Positions 51,851 to 60,737 of a DNA stretch of 64,000 nucleotides are shown piece after piece. Each line of letters starts with the position of its first letter. Within the stretch, counting starts at the first letter, position 1. The DNA lies in the NCBI RefSeq assembly GCF_000224085.1, contig NC_015945.1, positions 3,092,501 through 3,156,500 of the forward strand, given 5' to 3'. Below the pieces are notes generated by a model. That model saw only the letters and a list, made by a program, of their open reading frames with translations. It did no database searches and was not told the DNA's origin. The stretch is from Allomuricauda ruestringensis DSM 13258. GTDB lineage: Bacteria; Bacteroidota; Bacteroidia; Flavobacteriales; Flavobacteriaceae. The position numbers were made by a program, and so were the translations under genes.

Positions 51851-52297
51851 ATGATGGAAACAAAATCAAATAAAAGAAAGTTTAGGGAATGGTTTAGTGC
51901 GGACGAGCTGCACGAAGAATCAAAAAGGTGGTCCTCTGAATTAAAATTCGCCCGAGATGAGCAAAAATTTCTGAACCAAATGGTGAAGGACTACACATTG
52001 GATATTATAGATTCCGATATGTTCAAAACCGTACAACCTGTTGTTGCTTCCTTGAACAAATTGGAGAAAGACTTGGTGGACCTCTTCAAAAAAGTGCAAT
52101 TGCACGAGAATCAACTTCAGATCATGGTAGATGAGGTAAACCAAGAAAAAATGGAGGAGGCCTACTTGGACACGCATAATGATCTGGGCAAGGAGATAGA
52201 AGATTACTTTGTAAAATATAGAGACTCCAAAACCAAAATATTCAATATCGTATCCAACGTGATTAAACGTAAAAAGCAAAAAAGATTGTTGAACTAA
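51851..52297 (+). CDS. Coiled-coil helical protein, paralogue B
   Basis: 148 residues, helical and charged. KRWSSELKFARDEQKFLNQM and YTLDIIDSDMFKTVQPVV in the first half, LEKDLVDLFKKVQLHENQLQ in the middle, then HNDLGKEIEDYFVKYRDSK and a basic tail KRKKQKR. It matches paralogue A (50880-51284) in length, order of hydrophobic helices and the basic C-terminus. No known domain is recognised. The second ATG, 3 bases on, could equally be the start. Separated from hsp20 by 48 bases including the hairpin, and 21 bases before the dehydrogenase gene. Confidence 0.65.
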   Translation: MMETKSNKRKFREWFSADELHEESKRWSSELKFARDEQKFLNQMVKDYTLDIIDSDMFKTVQPVVASLNKLEKDLVDLFKKVQLHENQLQIMVDEVNQEKMEEAYLDTHNDLGKEIEDYFVKYRDSKTKIFNIVSNVIKRKKQKRLLN

Positions 52298-52318
52298 GTT
52301 TATTTAGAAACAAAGCAT

Positions 52319-53326
52319 ATGAAAGTACTGGTGTACAGCGCCAAGGATTTTGAGATAAAAGAACTGAAAAAATCCAATGGTAACAAGCATAAGATCAAAT
52401 TCGTACCCGATACCCTGAACTCCACAACTGCGGTTATGGCAGCTGGGTACGATGCCGTTTCCATTTTTTCAAATGACGAAGCATCTTTGGTGGTTCTGGA
52501 GATTCTAAAGGAGCTCGGAGTAAAATACATTACCCTAAGATCAACGGGTTATAACAATGTCAGTGTTAAGTCCGCCAAACGAATAGGGCTTAAAGTAGCC
52601 TATGCGCCGGAGTATTCTCCCCACACCATAGCCGAGCATGCGGTAGGGCTATTGTTGGCACTAAACCGTAAGTTGATTCAAGCCAATGCCCAAGTAAAAC
52701 AGCACAATTTTTTATTGGATGATTTGGTAGGGTTTGATTTGAACGGAAAAACTGTTGGTATTGTGGGAACTGGAAGGATCGGTTCCATTTTGGTGAAAAT
52801 ATTCCATGCTTTCGGATGTAAGGTGGTGGCCAACGATGTGAAACGGAACCAATACCTGGAAAATCATTATGATCTGGAATACCTTCCTTTGGAAGAACTA
52901 TGCAGAAGATCGGATGTAATCAGTATAAATGTGCCCTTAAATTATGAAACACATCACATTTTTTACGAACCATTGTTCTTGGCAATGAAGCAGGGTGCTT
53001 TATTGATCAACACGGCAAGAGGAGGTATCGTAAAAACGGAAGATGTTATCAGCGCATTAAAAGGTGGTCACCTTGGAGGATATGCCACGGATGTTTATGA
53101 ACATGAAAGGGGTGTGTTCTTTAGGGATAACAGTAAAACAGGATTGAACGATGCGCTTTTACAAGAATTGATCGCATTGCCCAATGTACTTTTAACGCCT
53201 CACCAAGCCTTCGCAACCAAAGAAGCCCTTGAAAGAATCGCAGAGACCACCATTTATAACCTTGATTGCTGGGAAGAAGGGAAAATCTGTAAAAACGAAT
53301 TGGGTTACGAAACCATCTCGTTATAA
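52319..53326 (+). CDS. ldhA: D-lactate dehydrogenase-type 2-hydroxyacid dehydrogenase
   Basis: Reduces a 2-oxoacid, most likely pyruvate to D-lactate, with NADH. 335 residues. Rossmann motif GIVGTGRIGSILVKIF, substrate loop STGYNNVSVKSAKRIG, catalytic Arg in LLINTARGGIVKT, Glu near the end of the next helix, and His in LTPHQAFAT. This length and the N-terminal MKVLVYSAKDFE fit the fermentative LdhA group. Its place in the stress island suggests NADH disposal under oxygen limitation. The stop codon shares bases with the convergent cls stop. Confidence 0.88.
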   Translation: MKVLVYSAKDFEIKELKKSNGNKHKIKFVPDTLNSTTAVMAAGYDAVSIFSNDEASLVVLEILKELGVKYITLRSTGYNNVSVKSAKRIGLKVAYAPEYSPHTIAEHAVGLLLALNRKLIQANAQVKQHNFLLDDLVGFDLNGKTVGIVGTGRIGSILVKIFHAFGCKVVANDVKRNQYLENHYDLEYLPLEELCRRSDVISINVPLNYETHHIFYEPLFLAMKQGALLINTARGGIVKTEDVISALKGGHLGGYATDVYEHERGVFFRDNSKTGLNDALLQELIALPNVLLTPHQAFATKEALERIAETTIYNLDCWEEGKICKNELGYETISL

Positions 53327-54754
53327 CAAAGGGCTCAACAATTTGGCAAAGCCTTGGGCCAATTTTTTGATCCAAGGCCTCTTCTTGTATTTTTCATAAT
53401 CTGTTAGGACAATAGACTTTTCGCAATCCTTTAAAAAATCAGATTTCATGCGTTTGCACAGGGCGGCGTCATAAACAAAGACTTGTGCTTCATAATTTTG
53501 CTGTAGACTCCTGTTATCGAGGTTTGCCGTACCAATGCTGGCAATCTCATCATCGCACAGCATAACTTTACTGTGCAAAAAACCATCATCGTACAAATAA
53601 ATTTTGATTCCGGCCTTAAGGTAAGACTCGTAATAGGCCCTAACACACCAGTCCACAAGTTTAATATCTGTACTGGACGACATTAAAATCCTAACATCTA
53701 CCCCGCTTAGCGCAGCAGTAATAAGTGCTTGTAAAATTGCATGGTTTGGAATGATGTATGGATTAACGATGTAAAGGTATTTCTCAGCACTGTTGATGAT
53801 GGAAAAATAGGCTTGCTCCATTACATCAAAATCATCATCAGGGCCACTCGGAACTATTTGTAGTGAGGTACCTTTTTGGGGAGCCTTGTACACCTTGAAT
53901 GCAGCAATATCCACTTTATTTTCACTGGCAAGATACCAATCGCCCACAAAAATCCGGTTCAAATAATCAACAGCCTCACCTTCAATCTTTAAGTGCGTAT
54001 CGTGCCATTTGCCCAATGCAGGGTCCCCTTTTAGGTACTTATCCGAAATATTGATGCCGCCTGTAAACCCGACCTTATTATCGATTACAATAATTTTTCT
54101 GTGGTTTCGGTAATTCAGTGCGCTAAGGAACCTACCAAATTTAAAGGGAAGAAATTGGGCAGTTTCCACTCCGATTTGCTTTAACCTTTTAAGGTATTTT
54201 TTACTCAAGGAGTAACTACCGATCCCATCATACAACAATCGCACAGTAACATTTTCAGCTACTTTTCGTTCAAAAACCTCCAATAGCTTATCGGCCAAAA
54301 TCCCGTCTTCAAAAATGTAATATTGTAGGTGAATGTGTTCTTTGGCTTCTTCCAGCGCCTCAAATATACTTTCAAAGGTGTTCTTCCCATCTTTCAGCAA
54401 TTCCAAATCATTAAGGCATGTAACGGGGCATTTTGAAGTATTGTTGATTAAGGAAGTTATTTTTTGTTTGTTGGCGGATATTTCTGAATGGCAATGGGCA
54501 TTTTCCAATTCATCCAAAGGATTAAACTGATTTTTTAAAGAAAACATCTTGCTTTTCCTTCTGTTTCTGCCAAACAAAATATAGAGGAGCGCGCCAGCCA
54601 CGGGAATGGTAAAAATGGCCAATAACCAGGCTAAGGTCTTGCTGGGCCTAACCCCGTTCAAAAGCAGACTAACAACCATCAACAGGGCAATTATAATATA
54701 AAGTCCTATGAGAATAGGTATTAGCATTAACTGTATTGATTCATTAAAATTCAT
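53321..54754 (-). CDS. cls: Cardiolipin synthase
   Basis: Condenses phosphatidylglycerol to cardiolipin in the inner membrane. About 477 residues from ATG 54754. Two N-terminal membrane segments (ILIGLYIIIALLMVVSLLL; LAWLLAIFTIPVAGALLYIL) and two HKD phospholipase-D motifs: HRKIIVIDNKVGFTGG and HSKVMLCDDEIASIGTAN. Its last bases overlap the convergent dehydrogenase gene (stops at 53321-53326). Confidence 0.93.
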   Translation of the reverse strand: MNFNESIQLMLIPILIGLYIIIALLMVVSLLLNGVRPSKTLAWLLAIFTIPVAGALLYILFGRNRRKSKMFSLKNQFNPLDELENAHCHSEISANKQKITSLINNTSKCPVTCLNDLELLKDGKNTFESIFEALEEAKEHIHLQYYIFEDGILADKLLEVFERKVAENVTVRLLYDGIGSYSLSKKYLKRLKQIGVETAQFLPFKFGRFLSALNYRNHRKIIVIDNKVGFTGGINISDKYLKGDPALGKWHDTHLKIEGEAVDYLNRIFVGDWYLASENKVDIAAFKVYKAPQKGTSLQIVPSGPDDDFDVMEQAYFSIINSAEKYLYIVNPYIIPNHAILQALITAALSGVDVRILMSSSTDIKLVDWCVRAYYESYLKAGIKIYLYDDGFLHSKVMLCDDEIASIGTANLDNRSLQQNYEAQVFVYDAALCKRMKSDFLKDCEKSIVLTDYEKYKKRPWIKKLAQGFAKLLSPLL

Positions 54755-55125
54755 TGACAAGTTAATCAAACTATTTGGGCGATCGAACGCTTCTTTTTAA
54801 CTAATGGTTTTAATATTTTAAAACGTTTGTAGGATTGATTGTTAAATAAAAATCAATAAAACTGTAACAAATAAGAGAAAAAGGATACAAAAAAGGGATG
54901 AAGGTTGCATTTTATTTAAAAAATAACAGTCAACTGTGATATAAATAAAAAATGGCAACGCTTAATTAAGTATTGGAAAATTAAGGTTTTACCTCTTGGA
55001 TTTTAGGTTAAAATTAACATAAAACTAAAAGAACACTAGTTAATTTTAGAACCCATGGATTCGATTAGACCAATTTTAATATATACTCACCTATTTTTAA
55101 CTCAAAGTAAATCAAATACTAACTT
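54755..55125. other. AT-rich divergent spacer, cls / tldD
   Basis: 371 bases with no ORF of note. It holds an inverted repeat ATTGATT / AATCAAT (54834-54840, 54851-54857) with a 10-base gap, and a TAATTTTA near 55038 that is one mismatch from TAnnTTTG and might serve the tldD promoter. No TGAY-N4-RTCA box is present. Confidence 0.5.
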
Positions 55126-56766
55126 ATGAAAAGAAGAGATTTTGTGCAGTACGCTGGTATGGGTGCAGGGGCAATGATGATGCCCTCGCTTCTTTTGGGG
55201 AATGATATTCCTGCAGAAGCATTGCTCGAACCAGGTATGGATACCGTACTTAAAAAGAAAATGGCCGATGTAGCCCTAAATACGGCAAAGTCCATGGGGG
55301 CTACCTATGCTGACGCCAGAATAGGAAGATATTTGAACCAATATGTTTTCACTAGGGAAGATAAGGTTCAAAATGTGGTGAACACAGAATCGTTCGGAAT
55401 TGGAATCAGGGTTATCGCCAACGGAACTTGGGGTTTTTCCTCTACCAATGATGTTACAGAGGATGGCATAAAAAAGGCAACACAACATGCTGTTTCCATT
55501 GCCAAGGCCAACTCCAAGATTCAAAAAGAACCTGTTGTTTTGGCGCCAGTTCAGGGTCATGGGGAGGTATCTTGGAAAACTCCGATAAAAAAGGACTTTA
55601 AAGAAGTACCCATCTCAGAAAAAGTTGATTTGCTTTTGAATGCAAATGCGGCTGCCATGGAAAACGGAGCCAACTTTGTGAATTCTGCCCTTTTTATGGT
55701 GAACGAGCAAAAGTATTTTGCCTCCACCGATGGATCTTACATTGATCAAGACGTACACCGGATTTGGCCAACCTTTAATGTTACGGCCATTGACCGCCAA
55801 GCAGGAAAATTCAAGAGCCGTCAGGCATTGAGTGCCCCAATGGGCATGGGATATGAGTATATGGATGGTTTGGAATCTGAAAAATTATCGGGTCCAGAGG
55901 GTATCAAATTGTACAACAGAAGTTACGATATTGTGGAAGATGCCACTATGGCGGCAAAACAGGCCAAGCAAAAATTGACCGCAAAATCCGTGGAAGCTGG
56001 TAAGTACGATTTGGTTCTTGAACCGAACCACCTAGGATTGACGATTCACGAATCGGTTGGACACCCATTGGAACTTGACCGTGTATTGGGTTATGAAGCC
56101 AACTACGCAGGTACCAGTTTTGCTACATTGGACAAATGGGAATCAAAAGACTTTAATTATGGAAGCGACATTGTAAACTTGATTGCCGACAAGACCCAAG
56201 AAGGATCTTTAGGTGCCGTGGGTTATGATGATGAGGGCGTGAAAACCAAAAAATGGGATTTGGTCAGAAATGGTACCTTGGTCAACTATCAAGCTATACG
56301 TGATCAGGTGCATATGATCGATCAAAACGAATCGCACGGATGCTGTTATGCCCAGAGTTGGGAAGATGTGCAGTTCCAGCGGATGCCCAATGTTTCCTTG
56401 GAGCCTGGAAAAGAAAAATATTCCTTGCAGGATATGATCAAGGATGTGGACAAAGGAATTTATATTTTAGGCCGTGGATCGTACTCCATTGACCAGCAAC
56501 GTTACAACTTCCAGTTTGGAGGAACTTTGTTCTACGAAATCAAGGATGGTGAAATTGTAGGGATGCTCGATGACGTGGCTTACCAATCCAATACCCAGGA
56601 ATTCTGGAACTCTTGTGTTAAGATCTGTGATAAGGATGACTACAGGTTGTTCGGTTCTTTCTTCGATGGTAAAGGGCAGCCTTCACAGGTAAGTGCCGTT
56701 TCACACGGTAGCTCCACATCACGATTCAACGGAGTCAATGTAATCAATACAGGTAGGACCATTTAA
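55126..56766 (+). CDS. tldD: TldD family metallopeptidase with Tat-like signal
   Basis: 546 residues; TldD is the zinc protease subunit of the TldD/TldE complex, which degrades unfolded peptides and matures some ribosomal peptides. The HExxxH metal motif is present in LTIHESVGHPLEL, and a second conserved region lies at GYDDEGVKTKKW. The N-terminus KRRDFVQYAGMGAGAMMM looks like a twin-arginine signal, which standard cytoplasmic TldD proteins lack; the partner at 56794 has none. Paired, 27 bases apart. Start is supported by this signal-like N-terminus. Confidence 0.88.
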   Translation: MKRRDFVQYAGMGAGAMMMPSLLLGNDIPAEALLEPGMDTVLKKKMADVALNTAKSMGATYADARIGRYLNQYVFTREDKVQNVVNTESFGIGIRVIANGTWGFSSTNDVTEDGIKKATQHAVSIAKANSKIQKEPVVLAPVQGHGEVSWKTPIKKDFKEVPISEKVDLLLNANAAAMENGANFVNSALFMVNEQKYFASTDGSYIDQDVHRIWPTFNVTAIDRQAGKFKSRQALSAPMGMGYEYMDGLESEKLSGPEGIKLYNRSYDIVEDATMAAKQAKQKLTAKSVEAGKYDLVLEPNHLGLTIHESVGHPLELDRVLGYEANYAGTSFATLDKWESKDFNYGSDIVNLIADKTQEGSLGAVGYDDEGVKTKKWDLVRNGTLVNYQAIRDQVHMIDQNESHGCCYAQSWEDVQFQRMPNVSLEPGKEKYSLQDMIKDVDKGIYILGRGSYSIDQQRYNFQFGGTLFYEIKDGEIVGMLDDVAYQSNTQEFWNSCVKICDKDDYRLFGSFFDGKGQPSQVSAVSHGSSTSRFNGVNVINTGRTI

Positions 56767-56793
56767 GGTTTATTCAAATTAAATAATAAGACA

Positions 56794-58110
56794 ATGGCTA
56801 TATATACAAGAGAAGAAGCAAAAAAGATTTTGGAAAAGGCGTTGAGTTTTTCCAAGGCCGATGCCTGCGAAATAAACCTAAGTGGAAGTAACAGCGGTAA
56901 TATCCGATATGCAAGAAATACCGTATCCACTGCAGGATATAGATCAACACAAAGTTTGGCGGTACAATCCAGTTTTGGTAAAAAAGTGGGTACAGCCACC
57001 ATCGATGAGTTTGATGATGCATCGTTGGAAAAAGTGGTGAGAAGAGCTGAAGAATTGGCTCAATTGTCACCAGAGAACCCTGAGTTTATGTCTCCTTTGG
57101 GACCACAGGAATATGATGAAGCGATTACATATAAGGAAGCTACTGCTAATGTAACACCTGAGTACAGAGCTGAGGTGGCCAATAGCAGTATCGTTCCCGC
57201 AGCCGCAAAAGATGTAACCGCAGCAGGTTTCTTGGACGATTCGGCCCAGTTTTCCGCTATGATCAATTCCAATGGACTGTTCGCTTACAATCAATCTACC
57301 GATGTGGATTTTACCGTAACCATGCGTACCAACGATGGCACAGGTTCCGGTTGGGTGACCAGGGATTACAATGACATCTCCAAGTTTGATGCGGATGAAG
57401 CATCAAAAACGGCGATAGACAAAGCAGTAATGTCCAAAGAAGCCCGTGCCATAGAACCTGGAAAGTACACGGTGATTTTGGAACCAGCAGCATCGATTGG
57501 CTTGTTGCAAAATATGTTCCGATCTTTTGATGCACGATCTGCCGATGAGGGTAGAAGTTTTATGTCCGCCAAAGAAGGTGGAAATAAAATTGGGCAAAAA
57601 ATAGTGGACGAACGCGTTAATATTTGGTCAGACCCCTTGGATCCCGATGTTCCCACATCCACTTGGAACGGGGCAGGGCAACCTTTAAAGAAAACCAGTT
57701 GGATAGAAAACGGAGTGGTCAAAAACTTGGCCTACAGCCGTTACTGGGCAGAAAAACAAGGCGTAGATCCCGTGCCATTCCCAAGTAATGGGATAATGGA
57801 AGGAGGGGACGAAAGTCTTGAGGATATGATCAAGGGCACCAAAAAAGGTATTTTGGTGACACGCTTTTGGTACATACGAAGTGTAGACCCACAAACCTTA
57901 TTGTACACTGGCTTGACCAGAGACGGAACTTTCTATATCGAAAACGGAGAAATCAAGTTTCCTGTCAAAAACTTCAGGTTCAACGAGAGCCCGATTATTA
58001 TGTTGAATAATTTGGAATCCCTTGGGCAACAAGTACGTGTCGACGGAAACTTAATACCTTATATGAAGATTCGTGACTTTACGTTCACCAGTCTCTCAGA
58101 TGCGGTATAA
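56794..58110 (+). CDS. pmbA: TldE/PmbA family protein
   Basis: 438-residue partner subunit of TldD. It has the same fold but lacks the HExxxH motif; the corresponding segment reads EPAASIGLLQNMFRSFDARS. Family blocks include YARNTVSTAGYRSTQSLAV near the N-terminus and RVDGNLIPYMKIRDFTFTSLS at the end. Directly follows tldD, so the pair is one operon. A strong terminator follows its stop. Confidence 0.88.
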   Translation: MAIYTREEAKKILEKALSFSKADACEINLSGSNSGNIRYARNTVSTAGYRSTQSLAVQSSFGKKVGTATIDEFDDASLEKVVRRAEELAQLSPENPEFMSPLGPQEYDEAITYKEATANVTPEYRAEVANSSIVPAAAKDVTAAGFLDDSAQFSAMINSNGLFAYNQSTDVDFTVTMRTNDGTGSGWVTRDYNDISKFDADEASKTAIDKAVMSKEARAIEPGKYTVILEPAASIGLLQNMFRSFDARSADEGRSFMSAKEGGNKIGQKIVDERVNIWSDPLDPDVPTSTWNGAGQPLKKTSWIENGVVKNLAYSRYWAEKQGVDPVPFPSNGIMEGGDESLEDMIKGTKKGILVTRFWYIRSVDPQTLLYTGLTRDGTFYIENGEIKFPVKNFRFNESPIIMLNNLESLGQQVRVDGNLIPYMKIRDFTFTSLSDAV

Positions 58111-58126
58111 CCAAATGAATTGAAAC

Positions 58127-58161
58127 AAACTGGTGGTCAGGTTATCCTTGACCGCCAGTTT
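58127..58161 (+). terminator. Rho-independent terminator after the tldD-tldE operon
   Basis: AAACTGGTGGTCA (58127-58139) pairs with TGACCGCCAGTTT (58149-58161), 13 pairs including one G-T wobble, with a 9-base loop and a following TTTATTTT run. Confidence 0.85.
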
Positions 58162-58196
58162 TTTATTTTGGCAATGATTTTTTGCCTACGACCCAA

Positions 58197-58823
58197 ATGG
58201 CATTGGACAACGAATTCTTTTTTACACGATTACAGTACGAATCAGGAGATTGGGATGTGGATCAGCGTATGCCCTCCAATTTGCTGAATTCCCTTGTCGA
58301 GTACACCACGTTAAAGGTGGATACTCAGGAGAAGATTATCACCCTTGCCAGCGATGATATCTTTAAAAGTCCGTTCTGTTATATCTCGGGCCATAAATTG
58401 GTTCAGTTCACCAAAAAAGAACGGGAAAACTTTGAGAAATATGTGCGCAACGGCGGTTTTGTGTTTGCCGATGACTGTAACCACGATATCGACGGTCTTT
58501 TTGCCAAATCGTTCGAACGCCAGATGGAAGAAATATTCGGGCCAGGAGAACTACAAAAAATTCCCAACGACCACGAAATCTATACCATTTTTTTTGAGTT
58601 TGATGATGGTCCTCCCACCACATCCCAAGAACTTAATGGTTGGGGAGATGACCTCGTGCACGATTATCTGAAGGCCATTATAATCAATGGTAGAATTGGC
58701 GTGCTTTACAGCAACAAGGACTACGGCTGCGAATGGGATTACGATTTTAGAAACAAACGCTGGTACAAAATTGACAATACCCGGTTTGGGGTGAATATTG
58801 TACTATACGCTTTAACCTCTTAA
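58197..58823 (+). CDS. DUF4159 domain protein
   Basis: 208 residues from ATG 58197. DUF4159 has a Rossmann-like GATase/ThuA-type fold: FFFTRLQYESGDW, SPFCYISGHKLVQFTKKER, and VRNGGFVFADDCNHDID. Function is unknown. It begins the conserved DUF4159-MoxR-DUF58-BatA-DUF4175 gene block; the MoxR gene starts 10 bases after its stop. Confidence 0.85.
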   Translation: MALDNEFFFTRLQYESGDWDVDQRMPSNLLNSLVEYTTLKVDTQEKIITLASDDIFKSPFCYISGHKLVQFTKKERENFEKYVRNGGFVFADDCNHDIDGLFAKSFERQMEEIFGPGELQKIPNDHEIYTIFFEFDDGPPTTSQELNGWGDDLVHDYLKAIIINGRIGVLYSNKDYGCEWDYDFRNKRWYKIDNTRFGVNIVLYALTS

Positions 58824-58833
58824 CGATACTAAT

Positions 58834-59838
58834 TTGGATAAAGAACTACAACAGATTGCAATTGAAGTAGAAGGGCTTTCCGAAAAGCTGACCGCCCTTA
58901 AAAAAGAAATTGGAAAAGTGATCATTGGTCAAGAAGAGACCGTTTCCCAGTTGTTGATAACATTTCTTGCAGGAGGACACGCTTTGTTGGAGGGTGTTCC
59001 AGGACTTGCCAAAACATTGATGATACGAACCCTGTCCAACGCCATTGATTTAAAGTTCAAACGGATACAGTTTACGCCCGATCTAATGCCATCCGACATT
59101 ATCGGAACGGAAATATTGGAAGAGGATCATACTACGGGCAAAAAGTTCTTCAAATTCAACAAAGGACCTATTTTTTCCAATATCATTTTGGCGGATGAGA
59201 TTAACCGAACACCTCCAAAAACACAGGCAGCACTTTTGGAAGCCATGCAAGAGTTTGAGGTGACCTATGGGGATAAAACCTATGCTTTGGACAAACCGTT
59301 CTTTATTCTGGCCACGCAAAACCCCATTGAACAATCGGGAACCTTTGTGCTGCCGGAAGCGCAGCAGGATAGATTCTTGTTGTATATTAAAATAGGCTAT
59401 CCAACAGACGAGGAAGAAACACAAATTTTAAAAGCCACTACGGGTACCAAAAAGGCGCAATTGAACAAGGTACTTTCAGGGGAAGACATTGTTAGATTGC
59501 AACAACTGGTTCGTGAAGTTTCCATCAGCGATGGATTGATTCAATATGTGAGTGATGTAATCCGCGCCACCCGACCCGATACGACTTCGGTCGACTACGT
59601 AAAAAAATGGGTGGATTGGGGCGCAGGGCCCCGTGCAGGTCAGGCGATGATTTTGACCGCAAAGGCGAATACACTCTTGGAAGGCCGATTGGCCGTTACG
59701 CCGGAAGATTTGCAAAAAGTCGCCTTGCCCGTATTACGACATAGGGTCCTCGTGAACTTTAGGGCGGATGCCGAGGGGATTACCTCTGATACGGTCACAA
59801 AAGAAATACTGAAAGCAGTGCAATTAAAGGATAAATAA
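58834..59838 (+). CDS. MoxR-type AAA+ ATPase
   Basis: 334 residues with Walker A in LLEGVPGLAKTLMIRTL, Walker B in IILADEINRTPPKTQAAL, sensor 1 TQNPIEQSGTF and a C-terminal lid. MoxR ATPases act as chaperones assembling the metal-dependent proteins with vWA domains beside them. The only in-frame start after the upstream stop is a TTG (58834), so this gene very likely uses TTG. It overlaps the DUF58 gene (TAATG). Confidence 0.92.
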   Translation: MDKELQQIAIEVEGLSEKLTALKKEIGKVIIGQEETVSQLLITFLAGGHALLEGVPGLAKTLMIRTLSNAIDLKFKRIQFTPDLMPSDIIGTEILEEDHTTGKKFFKFNKGPIFSNIILADEINRTPPKTQAALLEAMQEFEVTYGDKTYALDKPFFILATQNPIEQSGTFVLPEAQQDRFLLYIKIGYPTDEEETQILKATTGTKKAQLNKVLSGEDIVRLQQLVREVSISDGLIQYVSDVIRATRPDTTSVDYVKKWVDWGAGPRAGQAMILTAKANTLLEGRLAVTPEDLQKVALPVLRHRVLVNFRADAEGITSDTVTKEILKAVQLKDK

Positions 59839-60737
59839 TGGCATCAAGGGACTACCACGACCTTTTACAACCTGAAGTCATCAATACCGTATCGGGCCTC
59901 AGTTTGATCTCGCGTATTGTGGTGGAAGGATATACCTCTGGTTTACATCGGAGCAAGAGTGTGGGCCCTGGAATGGAATTCAGTCAATACCGGGGTTATG
60001 AACCTGGGGATGACCTTCGATTGCTCGATTGGAAGATGTTGGCCCGGTCAGGTCGGTATTATATCAAACAATCCGAAGTGGAAAGCCATGTCACCGTCAA
60101 ATTTATTGTTGATGCCAGTGCTTCCATGGAGCACGAAGAGGGCGGTATCTCCAAATTGGAATTTGCTAGGGTAATGGTAGCCTGTTTGTCCCATATGGCT
60201 CAAAAGCAAGGAGATTCGGTAGGGCTTTTTGCGCTCAACGAAGATGATTTTGTGAGCATTTATCCCAAAGCAGACCAAAAACATTTTAACCGTTTATTGC
60301 TGGAACTGTTGAAGATTTCTACCAAAGGGAAATGGCCCGAACTCAATATTGCATCCAGGAGAATCCACAATAGGGGAGAAAAGGAGTTGGTATTTTTCCT
60401 GACGGATATGTACGAGAATGTTTCCGAACTGTCCGATTTTGTAAAAAACCTGAAGACGGCCAAAAATGAGGTGGTGGTTCTTCAAATTATGTCTGGAAAA
60501 GAAATGGATTTTGATTATAAAAAATCCGTCACTTTTGAGGATTTGGAAACAGGAGCCAAGGTCAAAGTGGATGTAAACAAAGCCAAAGCAGCCTATTTAA
60601 AAGCTTTGAATGAAAAAGTGAATCAAACCAAAGAGCAATTGCTGTCCCAAGGGGTGCATTACCACCTTTTTAGAATGGACAATGACTTGGGAGATGCTTT
60701 GCAATTATTTTTAAAAGAACGAATACGATTACAATAA
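59838..60737 (+). CDS. DUF58 domain protein (vWA-like)
   Basis: 299 residues. The DUF58 signature GMEFSQYRGYEPGDDLRLLD and the Arg/Tyr motif RYYIKQSE are followed by a vWA fold with the MIDAS-like FIVDASASMEHEEGG. ATG overlaps the MoxR stop by one base. With MoxR and BatA it resembles the aerotolerance (Bat) type module; membrane or envelope maintenance is the usual inference. Confidence 0.9.
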   Translation: MASRDYHDLLQPEVINTVSGLSLISRIVVEGYTSGLHRSKSVGPGMEFSQYRGYEPGDDLRLLDWKMLARSGRYYIKQSEVESHVTVKFIVDASASMEHEEGGISKLEFARVMVACLSHMAQKQGDSVGLFALNEDDFVSIYPKADQKHFNRLLLELLKISTKGKWPELNIASRRIHNRGEKELVFFLTDMYENVSELSDFVKNLKTAKNEVVVLQIMSGKEMDFDYKKSVTFEDLETGAKVKVDVNKAKAAYLKALNEKVNQTKEQLLSQGVHYHLFRMDNDLGDALQLFLKERIRLQ

